From Burkholderiales bacterium (GTDB taxonomy: Bacteria > Pseudomonadota > Gammaproteobacteria > Burkholderiales > Burkholderiaceae_C), in NCBI GenBank assembly GCA_019509985.1, contig JAEKLF010000068.1, positions 1 to 58,022 of the forward strand: a DNA stretch of 58,022 nucleotides. Reading direction: 5' to 3'. Both the position numbers and the translations under genes were made by a program. The notes under the pieces were generated by a model that searched no databases, was not told the DNA's origin, and saw only the letters and a list, made by a program, of their open reading frames with translations. Position 1 is the first letter of the stretch. Each line of letters starts with the position of its first letter. Of this stretch, positions 43,569 to 55,452 are shown in pieces.

Positions 43569-44456
43569 ATGAGTTTATCGCCCGCACCTTTCGGAGACGC
43601 CGCTGCCGGCGCCCAAGGCCTCGGGCCGGAGCTGGCGCTGGCCGTGGCCAGCGGATTGGCGTTGCTGGGTTATGTCTGGGTCGGCCTGCTGCGCGCGGGC
43701 ACGACCGGCGGCGCCGAGGGTGACGCTGTCGTGGGTCGCCCGCTGCGTTCCGTGCCGCCGATGGCCCTGGCCTGGACGGCCCAGTTCGTGGCCCTTTTCA
43801 TCGACATCAGCGGCTACGGCCTGGCCACGCCGGGCGCACGCTTCGGCTTCGCACCGGCGCTGTCGATGACGACGTGGCTGGTGCTGACCGTTTATCTGAT
43901 CGAAAGCCGCTTCCTGCCCTTGCACAGCGTGCGCCGCGTGCTGGCCTGGCTGGCGGCGGCGGCGGTGCTGCTGGCCTGGAGCTTTCCCGGTGAGAGCCGC
44001 CCCACGGCCGTCTCGCCCTGGGCGCCGCTGCACTGGGTGCTGGGCCTGGCGTCCTACGGTTTGTTCGGCGTGGCCGTGCTGCATGCGGCGCTGCTGAACC
44101 GCGCCGAATCGCAGCTGCGCCGCAAGCAGTCCACGCCGGGTGGCCTGCCGCTGCTGCAGCTGGAACGGCTGACCTTTCAGTTCGTCGCGGCCGGCGTGGC
44201 CGTGCTGTCGCTGGCCATCGCTTTGGGCTGGTGGTTCACGCCGCACTGGCACTGGGACCACAAGAACCTGCTCGCCGTGCTCGGCTGGCTGGTGCTGACC
44301 GGTCTGCTCGTCGGCCGGCGCATCTATGGCTGGCGCGGTCGGCGCGCGACGCGCTGGTTGTATGCCGGCGCGGCGCTGTTGCTGCTGTCCTACGCCGGCT
44401 CGCGCTTCGTGCTCGAGGTCATCCTGCAGCGCGCAGCGAATGGAGGCGCGGCATGA
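43569..44456 (+). CDS. Cytochrome c assembly protein, CcsA/YpjD family
   Basis: A 295-residue inner-membrane protein with about eight hydrophobic segments. The heme-handling signature of the CcsA family is at the C-terminal half: HWVLGLASYGLFGVAVLHAA and HWHWDHKNLLAVLGWLVL, with conserved His and the WDHK motif. The HemX/YpjD subfamily is often encoded next to ffh in Betaproteobacteria, and here it is divergent from ffh with 55 bases between the starts. It overlaps the next gene by ATGA. Confidence 0.88.
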   Translation: MSLSPAPFGDAAAGAQGLGPELALAVASGLALLGYVWVGLLRAGTTGGAEGDAVVGRPLRSVPPMALAWTAQFVALFIDISGYGLATPGARFGFAPALSMTTWLVLTVYLIESRFLPLHSVRRVLAWLAAAAVLLAWSFPGESRPTAVSPWAPLHWVLGLASYGLFGVAVLHAALLNRAESQLRRKQSTPGGLPLLQLERLTFQFVAAGVAVLSLAIALGWWFTPHWHWDHKNLLAVLGWLVLTGLLVGRRIYGWRGRRATRWLYAGAALLLLSYAGSRFVLEVILQRAANGGAA

Positions 44457-44698
44457 TGAAGTTGTTGCTGTTGCTGGCCGTGCTGGCCGGCTTCTTCTAC
44501 GTGATGGGCGCCAAGCGCTCGCGGCCGCGCGACCCGGAGCAGCGCACGCCACCGCCGCCCGCGCCGCCGCAGGCCATGCTGTGTTGCGAGGAATGCGGCA
44601 TGCACCTGCCGGCCAACGAGGCGCTGCCCGGCAAGGGCGGCGTGTTCTGCAGCGCCGCGCATCGGGCCAGCTTCGAGGCCCGGCAGGGCTCTGCTTGA
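44453..44698 (+). CDS. PP0621-family small metal-site protein
   Basis: An 81-residue protein with one N-terminal membrane helix (LLLLLAVLAGFFYVMG), a Pro-rich spacer and a Cys-containing module (MLCCEECGMHLPANEA then GGVFCSAAH). The CxxCG...FCS..H arrangement suggests a small zinc site. Proteins of this family lie between ccsA and pilS in many Betaproteobacteria; the function is unknown. The start overlaps the ccsA stop (ATGA). Confidence 0.85.
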   Translation: MMKLLLLLAVLAGFFYVMGAKRSRPRDPEQRTPPPPAPPQAMLCCEECGMHLPANEALPGKGGVFCSAAHRASFEARQGSA

Positions 44699-44700
44699 GC

Positions 44701-46359
44701 GTGAGCAGCGAAGGCGGCTGGTTCGTCGAATCACCGCCGGTCGAGCCGGCCGAGGCCAGCGTCGCCTTCGAACGCCTGTTCCGCGCCTTCCTGGCGGCGC
44801 GAGCGGCGCTCGGCCTCGCGCTGGTCACCGCGCAATTGACAGCCGCCCTGCTGGCCACGCCGCTGGCGCGCTCGACGATGGTGCTGAGCCTGTCCTACGC
44901 CGCCGGCGCCGTCGCGCTGTGGCTGTGGCCGCAGCTGCGCGACGGCGCGTCGGCGCGCGGCATGGCGCGGATCAGCAGCCTGCAGTGGTGGAGCGTCATC
45001 GGTGCCGACCTGGTGCTGTTCGGCGCGCTGCATGCGCTGGACAGCAGCGGCGTGAACTACGGCGCGCTGTTCGTCATGCCAGTGCTGACGGCGGCGGTGC
45101 TGAGCCCGCGCCTGCTGGCGCTGGCGACGGCGGCCATCGCGACACTGGGTCTGCTGGGCGCCGCGGGCTGGACCGTGCTGCGCGGCGGTGACGTGGGCTT
45201 GAAGATGACCCAGGCCGGCCTGGTCGGCGGCGGCCTGTTCGCGGTCAGCCTGCTGGCCAGCGAGCTGAGCACCCGGCTGGCGCGCGAGGAAAAGGCGGCA
45301 CGCGGCAGCCTCGCGCTGGCCCGCCAGCAGGAGCTGCTGAACCGCCTCGTCATCGATGAGATGCAGGAGGGCGTGCTCGTCGTCGACCGGCGCGGCCGCG
45401 TGCGGGCGATGAACCCGGCCTCGCGCGGCCTGCTCGGTGCGGCCAGCGGCGAGCTGAGCTGGCAGCTGCGCGGCCGGCCGGACTGGCAGCCTCTCGTGCA
45501 GGCGCTGGAGCAGGCCTACGCCGGCGCCGCCGGCGCCGAGGTCGACGTGATGCTGCCGTTGAGCAGCGGTGTCAGCCGCAGCCTGCGCCTGCGCCTGCGC
45601 TTCACACGCCAGCGCGAAGGCAGCGAGGAGCTTTGCGTGCTCTTCGTCGAAGACAACCGCGCGCTGCTGGCCCGCACGCGCCAGGAGAAGCTCGCGGCGA
45701 TGGGCCGTGTTTCGGCCGGCATCGCCCATGAGATTCGCAATCCGCTGGCGGCCATCGCCCAGGCCAATGCGTTGATCGCCGAGGATGTGGTTGGCATGCG
45801 GGCCGAGCAGCTGACCAAGATGGTTGCCTCCAACGTGCAACGCCTGAAGCGCCTCGTCGACGACGTGACCGAGGTGGCGCCGGGCGTGCAGCCGGAAAGC
45901 CTGGCGCTGGACATCAGCGCGCTGGTGCGTGAGACCTGCGAGGACTGGGCCCAGGTCAATGGCGTCGCACCGGGTGCGCAGAGCCGCTTCCAATTGCAGA
46001 TCGCCGCGCCGGGGCTGACGGGGATGTTCGACGCCGAGCACCTGCGCCGCGTGCTCGTCAACCTGCTGGACAACGCGCTGCGTCATGCCGACGAAGGCGT
46101 GGGCACCATCCGCGTCGCGCTGGCCGCGAGCGGCGACGCGCTGGACCTCGTCGTGCGCAGCGCCGGCCCGCCGGTGCCGCCCGAGATCGAGCGTCATCTC
46201 TTCGAGCCCTTTTTCTCGACGCGCAGCCGCGGCTCGGGGCTGGGCCTCTATATTTGCCGGGAACTGTGCGAGCGCCACGGCGCACGCATCGACTACCGAC
46301 GCGCCGCCGATGCGGAAGCCAACGAGTTTTGCGTGCGGCTGCGCACGCCCCAGCCCTGA
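44701..46359 (+). CDS. pilS: Sensor histidine kinase PilS
   Basis: A 552-residue sensor kinase, probably controlling type IV pilus genes with PilR. About six hydrophobic segments (residues ~40-185) form the membrane part. A PAS domain follows (about 215-325; LNRLVIDEMQEGVLVVDRRG), then the phosphoacceptor GRVSAGIAHEIRNPLAAIAQ and the ATPase motifs LLDNALRHADEG and SRGSGLGLYICREL. The start is a GTG at 44701, two bases after the PP0621 stop; no ATG gives a plausible N-terminus. The stop is 7 bases before pilR. Order ccsA-PP0621-pilS-pilR matches other Burkholderiales. Confidence 0.9.
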   Translation: MSSEGGWFVESPPVEPAEASVAFERLFRAFLAARAALGLALVTAQLTAALLATPLARSTMVLSLSYAAGAVALWLWPQLRDGASARGMARISSLQWWSVIGADLVLFGALHALDSSGVNYGALFVMPVLTAAVLSPRLLALATAAIATLGLLGAAGWTVLRGGDVGLKMTQAGLVGGGLFAVSLLASELSTRLAREEKAARGSLALARQQELLNRLVIDEMQEGVLVVDRRGRVRAMNPASRGLLGAASGELSWQLRGRPDWQPLVQALEQAYAGAAGAEVDVMLPLSSGVSRSLRLRLRFTRQREGSEELCVLFVEDNRALLARTRQEKLAAMGRVSAGIAHEIRNPLAAIAQANALIAEDVVGMRAEQLTKMVASNVQRLKRLVDDVTEVAPGVQPESLALDISALVRETCEDWAQVNGVAPGAQSRFQLQIAAPGLTGMFDAEHLRRVLVNLLDNALRHADEGVGTIRVALAASGDALDLVVRSAGPPVPPEIERHLFEPFFSTRSRGSGLGLYICRELCERHGARIDYRRAADAEANEFCVRLRTPQP

Positions 46360-46366
46360 ATTGCCG

Positions 46367-47815
<1,449 letters not shown>

Positions 47816-48063
47816 ACGAAAAGCCTGCTCGGGATTTGCCCTGCTTGAATCCTGCGCGGGTATCGCTGCGCGGTACTCAGACTCATCACAAACCCAGCAA
47901 CGGCGCGGCCTCGCGGCGAGTTTCGCCCCGCCGACCCAGTGCCGATGCGGGCCGCCGCGCGACGCCCCTGTATTGATCGGGCCAACCGCGCGAACCGGCC
48001 ATTTGGCGGGTGGAGTCGGGCCGGGGGTTTCACACTAGCCGTAGTGCTTGAGAGGTCGGGGTG
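47816..48063. other. Non-coding gap after pilR
   Basis: Nothing gene-like is seen in these 248 bases. The second half leads into the nrdA promoter. I found no terminator hairpin with a T-tract directly after pilR. Confidence 0.4.
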
Positions 48064-48079
48064 CCACATATATAGTGTT
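48032..48079 (+). promoter_or_regulatory. nrdA promoter with two NrdR boxes
   Basis: Box 1 is ACACTAGCCGTAGTGC (48032-48047) and box 2 CCACATATATAGTGTT (48064-48079), 32 bases apart start to start (three helical turns), as NrdR requires. Between them a promoter fits: TTGAGA (48048-48053), a 17-base spacer and TATAGT (48071-48076), so box 2 covers the -10 element. NrdR with ATP/dATP represses ribonucleotide reductase genes. Confidence 0.82.
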
Positions 48080-48322
48080 CTCTCGTGCTATCCTGCTGTC
48101 CCAGTCGATCCCCCATGACCATCTCCCTGGACGCGCTGTTTGACGTGGCTTGCCGCCAGATGCGCCACACCAGGCGACACGCCGGGGCAACGCGCCGCGA
48201 TGCCGGCCGGGTCATGGACCGGCAGGGACGAAACACCTCTTTTGAAGCCCCCCACGATGCGCTGGCCCGACCCCGGGTTGCCGCCGCGCATTGGCCCGCA
48301 GTTTTTGGATAAAGGATTCCCC
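48080..48322 (+). promoter_or_regulatory. Long nrdA leader containing a 65-codon open frame
   Basis: If transcription starts near 48083, the leader is about 240 bases. An open frame runs from ATG 48115 to TAA 48310-48312, the stop touching the nrdA ribosome site. No ribosome-binding site precedes the 48115 ATG, and the encoded peptide (Arg/His/Ala-rich) resembles nothing I know. It may be untranslated. Confidence 0.35.
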
Positions 48323-51229
<2,907 letters not shown>

Positions 51230-51236
51230 ATTGGAG

Positions 51237-51277
51237 CGAGGTCTCCACTTGTATAGACAAGTAGAGACCTCGTTTTT
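51237..51277 (+). terminator. Intrinsic terminator between nrdA and nrdB
   Basis: A long stem starting CGAGGTCTC and closing GAGACCTCG with an inner ACTTGT/ACAAGT pair is followed by TTTTT (273-277). It begins 8 bases after the nrdA stop and is one of the clearest terminators in the window. Confidence 0.88.
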
Positions 51278-51333
51278 CGATGCCCTCGCGCAACAAAGAT
51301 TGCGTGATTGATGCAAATAGCAGTTGCTAGTCC

Positions 51334-51363
51334 TTGTTGATTTGCACAAGCACTGCCGATAAT
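51334..51363 (+). promoter_or_regulatory. Probable nrdB promoter
   Basis: TTGTTG (51334-51339), an 18-base spacer and GATAAT (51358-51363) form a reasonable sigma-70 promoter 22 bases before the nrdB ATG. Since a terminator closes nrdA, nrdB needs its own promoter. Confidence 0.55.
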
Positions 51364-51385
51364 TCGAAGTGATAGGAAAGACACC

Positions 51386-52520
51386 ATGCTGGATTGGGAC
51401 GAAGACCTGAAGTCCACTGATACCCACACCGCGAAACCCTCCCCAACTGTTCGACGAAGCCACGACGTCCGCACGCCGCGGAGATGTCGAGCCCACGACT
51501 GCCCGTCGTGTGCGGGCAGCCGACAAGCGCATCATCAACGGCCAGACCGACGTCAACCAGCTGGTGCCGTTCAAGTACAAATGGGCCTGGGAGAAGTACC
51601 TCGCCACCTGCGCCAACCACTGGATGCCGCAGGAAGTGAACATGAGCCGCGACATCGCGCTCTGGAAGGACCCCAACGGCCTGACCGAAGACGAGCGCCG
51701 CATCATCAAGCGCAACCTCGGCTTCTTCGTCACCGCCGACTCGCTGGCCGCCAACAACATCGTGCTGGGCACCTACCGCCACATCACGGCGCCCGAGGCT
51801 CGCCAGTTCCTGCTGCGCCAGGCCTTCGAGGAAGCGATCCACACGCACGCCTACCAGTACATCGTCGAAAGCCTGGGCCTGGACGAGAGCGAGATCTTCA
51901 ACGCCTACAACGAAGTCCAGTCCATCCGCGACAAGGACCAGTTCCTGATTCCCTTCATCGAGGCGATCATGAAGCCGGAGTTCGTCACCGGCACGCCCGA
52001 GGCGGACCAGACGTTGCTGAAGTCGCTGATCGTCTTCGCCTGTCTGATGGAAGGCCTGTTCTTCTACGTCGGCTTCACGCAGATCCTGGCGATGGGCCGC
52101 CAGAACAAGATGACCGGCGCGGCGGAGCAGTACCAGTACATCCTGCGCGACGAGTCCATGCACTGCAACTTCGGCATCGACCTGATCAACCAGATCAAGC
52201 TTGAGAATCCGCATCTGTGGACGGCCGAGTTCAAGGCTGAAATCAAGGCGCTGTTCCTGAAGGCCGTCGAGCTGGAATACCGCTATGCCGAGGACACCAT
52301 GCCGCGCGGCGTGCTGGGCCTCAATGCATCGATGTTCAAGGGTTATCTGCGCTTCATCGCGAATCGTCGTGCGGTGCAGATCGGCCTCGAAGCCCTGTTC
52401 CCGAACGAAGAAAACCCCTTCCCGTGGATGAGCGAGATGATCGACTTGAAGAAGGAACGCAACTTCTTCGAGACCCGTGTCATCGAGTACCAGTCGGGCG
52501 GGGCACTGAGCTGGGATTGA
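51386..52520 (+). CDS. nrdB: Ribonucleoside-diphosphate reductase, beta subunit, with a 5' frameshift
   Basis: NrdB holds the diiron-tyrosyl radical cofactor. From 51510 the frame is fully typical ([49 protein letters not shown]). The natural start, however, is ATG 51386 with AGGAAAG before it, which encodes a normal [15 protein letters not shown] end but in another frame. Removing one C from the CCCC run at 51441-51444 joins the two parts as ...[16 protein letters not shown], then [17 protein letters not shown], giving 377 residues. In-frame GTG 51510 is the only start in the core frame and has no ribosome site. The variable N-terminus is not part of the catalytic core. An indel, real or from sequencing, is the simplest reading. 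Confidence 0.9.
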
Positions 52521-52671
52521 ACCCCAGCCGTCACAAGATCAAGACCTGGCCAATGCAGTCACCGAGCGAAACCCGCATCAACACGCTAGACGTGGCGGGG
52601 CTGCATGGCGATCCCATTCACCGTACCGAGGCGTTCCTCCTGAGCGACTCTCGGACGGTGAATAACCGTAT

Positions 52672-52693
52672 CCGCACGGACCGGTCCGTGCGG
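52672..52693. promoter_or_regulatory. 22-bp perfect palindrome before the histone-like gene
   Basis: The half-site CCGCACGGACC is followed immediately by its reverse complement. It lies 35 bases before the ATG of the histone-like gene and 150 bases after nrdB. It could be an operator or an RNA hairpin. There is no T-run of terminator strength after it (only ACTTTTCC, ten bases on). Confidence 0.5.
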
Positions 52694-52728
52694 GACGGTG
52701 ACTTTTCCACTTGATCAAGGAGAAAACC

Positions 52729-53313
52729 ATGGCAACTGCGAAGAAAGCTCCGGCCAAGAAGGCCGCAACCCCGGTGAAGGCCGCCGCCAAGAAGGCAGCG
52801 CCGGCCAAGAAGGCCGCTCCGGCCAAGAAGGCGGCGCCCGCCAAGAAGGCCGCTCCGGCCAAGAAGGCAGCGCCCGCCAAGAAGGCCGCTCCGGCCAAGA
52901 AGGCAGCGCCGGCCAAGAAGGCAGCGCCGGCCAAGAAGGCCGCTCCGGCCAAGAAGGCTGCACCCGCCAAGAAGGCCGCTCCGGCCAAGAAGGCAGCGCC
53001 CGCCAAGAAGGCCGCTCCGGCCAAGAAGGCCGCTCCGGCCAAGAAGGCAGCGCCGGCCAAGAAGGCCGCTCCGGCCAAGAAGGCTGCTGCCAAGCCGGCT
53101 GCGAAGAAGGCTGCTGCGCCCAAGAAGGCTGCTGCTGCCAAGCCCGCCGCCAAGCCTGCTGCGAAGCCCGCTGCCAAGAAGGCTGCTGCTCCGAAGAAGG
53201 CTGCCGCCAAGCCTGCCGCTGCGGCCAAGCCCGCCGCTGCTGCTGCCCCGGCTGCCAAGACCGCGCTGAGCCCGCAAGCCGCCTGGCCCTTCCCCACCGG
53301 CAACAAGCCCTAA
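52729..53313 (+). CDS. Histone H1-like DNA-binding protein with 16 tandem AAPAKK repeats
   Basis: A 194-residue, very basic protein made almost only of Ala, Lys and Pro. After [19 protein letters not shown] come 16 consecutive AAPAKK hexapeptides (coding bases 52795-53082, 18-bp units), then a looser Ala/Lys/Pro stretch and a fixed end [15 protein letters not shown] that recurs in Burkholderiales H1-like proteins. It resembles eukaryotic histone H1 tails and AlgP-type proteins and should bind DNA without sequence preference. A strong AAGGAGA site precedes ATG 52729. Repeat units use a mix of GCC/GCA/GCG and GCT codons, so it is not a perfect DNA repeat. A terminator follows. Confidence 0.93.
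   Translation: MATAKKAPAKKAATPVKAAAKKAAPAKKAAPAKKAAPAKKAAPAKKAAPAKKAAPAKKAAPAKKAAPAKKAAPAKKAAPAKKAAPAKKAAPAKKAAPAKKAAPAKKAAPAKKAAPAKKAAAKPAAKKAAAPKKAAAAKPAAKPAAKPAAKKAAAPKKAAAKPAAAAKPAAAAAPAAKTALSPQAAWPFPTGNKP
52795..53082 (+). repeat. 16 x 18-bp coding tandem repeat
   Basis: Sixteen units of 18 bases, variants of GCNGCNCCNGCCAAGAAG, within the histone-like gene. The number of units is expected to vary between strains by slippage or unequal recombination. Confidence 0.85.
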
Positions 53314-53360
53314 GCGTCTGTCTGGACGGGCGGCTCAGCCGCCTGTTCCTTCACTCGCGA

Positions 53361-53396
53361 AACCCGGCCCGCTCTGCGGCGCCGGGTTTTTTCTTT
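53361..53396 (+). terminator. Intrinsic terminator of the histone-like gene
   Basis: Stem AACCCGGC (53361-53368) pairs with GCCGGGTT (53381-53388), followed by TTTTCTTTT. It lies 48 bases after the stop. Confidence 0.85.
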
Positions 53397-53584
53397 TCTG
53401 CGCTTTGGGGGGGGCGCGACCAGATCCGTGCGCCGCGGATCTGTGGGCCGAGCGCCTGGTCGCCCCAAGCCGCCCGCAGGCGATGTGCTTGCGGCTCGAT
53501 GCCGCGAGCATCGCCGTTCCCTACGGGGGCCGACTGGGCGCGCCTGCGTTCGGCGAGGCGAGACCGGGCGACGGGCTCACAGTC

Positions 53585-54553
53585 CTACGGATAGAAGATA
53601 TTGACGCTGTAGCCGCTGACGCGCTGGCCGCCGGTGCTGAAACTCAGCGACAGCGCCTGCTCCGAGTCAGCATTGACCTGCTTGAGCACGGGACTCAGCG
53701 CGTCGGGCCCGAGCACCCGTCGCGCGAACAGTGCGCCGCTGGCGTCTGTCAGGCTGAGCTCGATCCACGGCGCCGCGATATCGACACCCGTCTTGTTGCG
53801 TAGCGACAGGTTGAGCTTGTAGCTGCTGCCCATGGGGTTCAACGACGTCGATTCGATGCTGAGCGCATCGATGCGCCGCCAGGGCTTCACCTCGCAGCCG
53901 AAGCTGCCACACAAGGCCTGCAGCGACTCGCGCATCGGCGGGTGCAGGGCGGCGATCGCGTCGCGGAAATGCAGCGTGATCTGCAGCGCCAGCAGCACGG
54001 CCAGCAGCGCCGACACCAAGCCGAGTGCGACGCGTACGCCGGGGCGACTCCAGCGCGCGCTGCTCTCGGCGCGGCGCATGAACTCCGGCATGGCGATGGC
54101 GGCCGGCGCAGCCGCCGGTTCAGCCGTCATCGGCGGGGGTGGCTCGGGTGCGGCGATGGGCGGTGGCGGCGGCGTGCTGCGCTCGACGTCGACCCAACGC
54201 GGCTCGTGCCGGTTCGGTTCGGACGGCCAGCCGGTTGGCAGCGCATCGATGCGTGGCTCGGGGTCCGGCGGTGGCATCCACGCCGGCGGCTCGAAGACCT
54301 GCACGGGTGGCGGCGGCGGAGGAGGAGGTGGCGGAGGCGGGGGAGGAGGAGGCGGGGGCTCCACCACGGCGGCCGGCGTGAACTGCGCGGGCCAGGGCGG
54401 CGGTGTGTCGCGCTCGATGTCGAACAGCAGCTCGCGTGCGTCGAAGATTTCGGCGCAACGGCCGCAGCGCACCCAGCCGTCGGAAACGCGCAACTGGTCC
54501 TCGACGATCCGGAAGATCGTGCCGCAGGCGGTGCAGCGCGTCGCGAGGCTCAT
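53585..54553 (-). CDS. Zinc-ribbon, DUF3426-family membrane protein with an 18-proline run
   Basis: A 322-residue protein with an N-terminal zinc ribbon (TRCTACGTIFRI then VRCGRCAEIFDA, two CxxC pairs) of the MJ0042 type. A Pro-rich linker follows, including 18 prolines in a row (residues ~66-83), then one transmembrane helix (VALGLVSALLAVLLALQITL) and a C-terminal DUF3426 domain (about 215-322). It is the last gene of the aroQ-acc operon and overlaps prmA by ATGA. Its role is unknown. The proline run would need EF-P during translation. Confidence 0.88.
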   Translation of the reverse strand: MSLATRCTACGTIFRIVEDQLRVSDGWVRCGRCAEIFDARELLFDIERDTPPPWPAQFTPAAVVEPPPPPPPPPPPPPPPPPPVQVFEPPAWMPPPDPEPRIDALPTGWPSEPNRHEPRWVDVERSTPPPPPIAAPEPPPPMTAEPAAAPAAIAMPEFMRRAESSARWSRPGVRVALGLVSALLAVLLALQITLHFRDAIAALHPPMRESLQALCGSFGCEVKPWRRIDALSIESTSLNPMGSSYKLNLSLRNKTGVDIAAPWIELSLTDASGALFARRVLGPDALSPVLKQVNADSEQALSLSFSTGGQRVSGYSVNIFYP

Positions 54554-55452
54554 GCCTGCGCGGGGCGGTGGGCCGTCATCAGGATCCAGCCGTCCTCTTC
54601 ATCGCTGACATCCAGGGCCAGCCAGGGCGCGTAGGCGGCCTTCAACTCGTCAGCCTGGCGGGACAGGATGCCGGCCAGGATCAGATCACCGCCGGGTGCG
54701 ACATGGGCGCACAGCAGCGGCGCGAGCAGCTTCAGCGGCGAAGCCAGGATGTTGGCGATCACCAGTGGGTATTCGCCTTGTGCGAGCTCGGGCAGGCCGG
54801 GGTTCAGCGTGACGCTGTTTGCTGCCGCGTTGTCGCGCGATGACGTGACGGCAGCCGGGTCGATGTCCACGGCATCGATGTCGTGCGCGCCATGCAGCGC
54901 CGCGCCGATGGCGAGGATGCCGGAGCCGCAGCCGTAGTCCAGCACGCGCGGCCATGCTTGCGCGTGATTCGCAATCCAGCGCAGGCACATGCGCGTCGTC
55001 GGGTGCGTGCCGGTGCCAAACGCCAGGCCAGGGTCCAGGCGCATGACGCGCTTGGCCTGCGGCGGCGCCTCGTGCCAGCTGGGCACGATCCAGAACTCCG
55101 GCGTGATCTCGACCGGCGCGAACTGGCTTTGCGTGAGGCGCACCCAGTCCTGCTCGGGCACGGCCTGGACGGCCTGCACATGCACGTCGGCCGCCCAGTC
55201 CTGCGCCAGCAGCAGCGTCGCGGCCTCGGTGGCCTCGGCTTCGGTCGGGAATAGGGCCTTGACGACCGAGCGCTCCCAACCGGGCTTGGGTGCCGGCATG
55301 CCCGGCTCGCCGAACAAGGCCTGCTCGGCGTCGGTGTCGGCGTCGGCATCTTCGACGGACACCGCGAGCGCGTCGATCTCCATCAGCGCATCGCTGACGA
55401 TCTCGACATCCGCCTCGCGGCAGACCAGCGCAAGTTCAAAGAGGTTGCTCAT
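54550..55452 (-). CDS. prmA: Ribosomal protein L11 methyltransferase
   Basis: The 300-residue enzyme methylates ribosomal protein L11. The N-terminal L11-recognition domain ([31 protein letters not shown]) leads into the SAM-binding domain: [43 protein letters not shown] and the NILASPL motif typical of PrmA. The start at 55452 overlaps the accC stop (ATGA) and the stop overlaps the DUF3426 start, so three genes are coupled. The order accB-accC-prmA is conserved in Betaproteobacteria. Confidence 0.95.
   Translation of the reverse strand: MSNLFELALVCREADVEIVSDALMEIDALAVSVEDADADTDAEQALFGEPGMPAPKPGWERSVVKALFPTEAEATEAATLLLAQDWAADVHVQAVQAVPEQDWVRLTQSQFAPVEITPEFWIVPSWHEAPPQAKRVMRLDPGLAFGTGTHPTTRMCLRWIANHAQAWPRVLDYGCGSGILAIGAALHGAHDIDAVDIDPAAVTSSRDNAAANSVTLNPGLPELAQGEYPLVIANILASPLKLLAPLLCAHVAPGGDLILAGILSRQADELKAAYAPWLALDVSDEEDGWILMTAHRPAQA

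Noticed and set aside
51436..51446. Programmed +1 frameshift in nrdB as the main explanation
   Set aside because: The CCC-T context could allow it, but NrdB is not known to use frameshifting and a homopolymer indel is far simpler. It is kept only as an alternative in the finding.
52795..53082. CRISPR-like array
   Set aside because: The 18-bp units are contiguous, without spacers, and encode hexapeptides. No cas gene or other spaced direct repeats are in the window.
52578..53306. 242-residue minus-strand frame (FLAGAA repeats) opposite the histone-like gene
   Set aside because: It is the mirror of the tandem AAPAKK coding repeat; there is no ribosome site or independent support.
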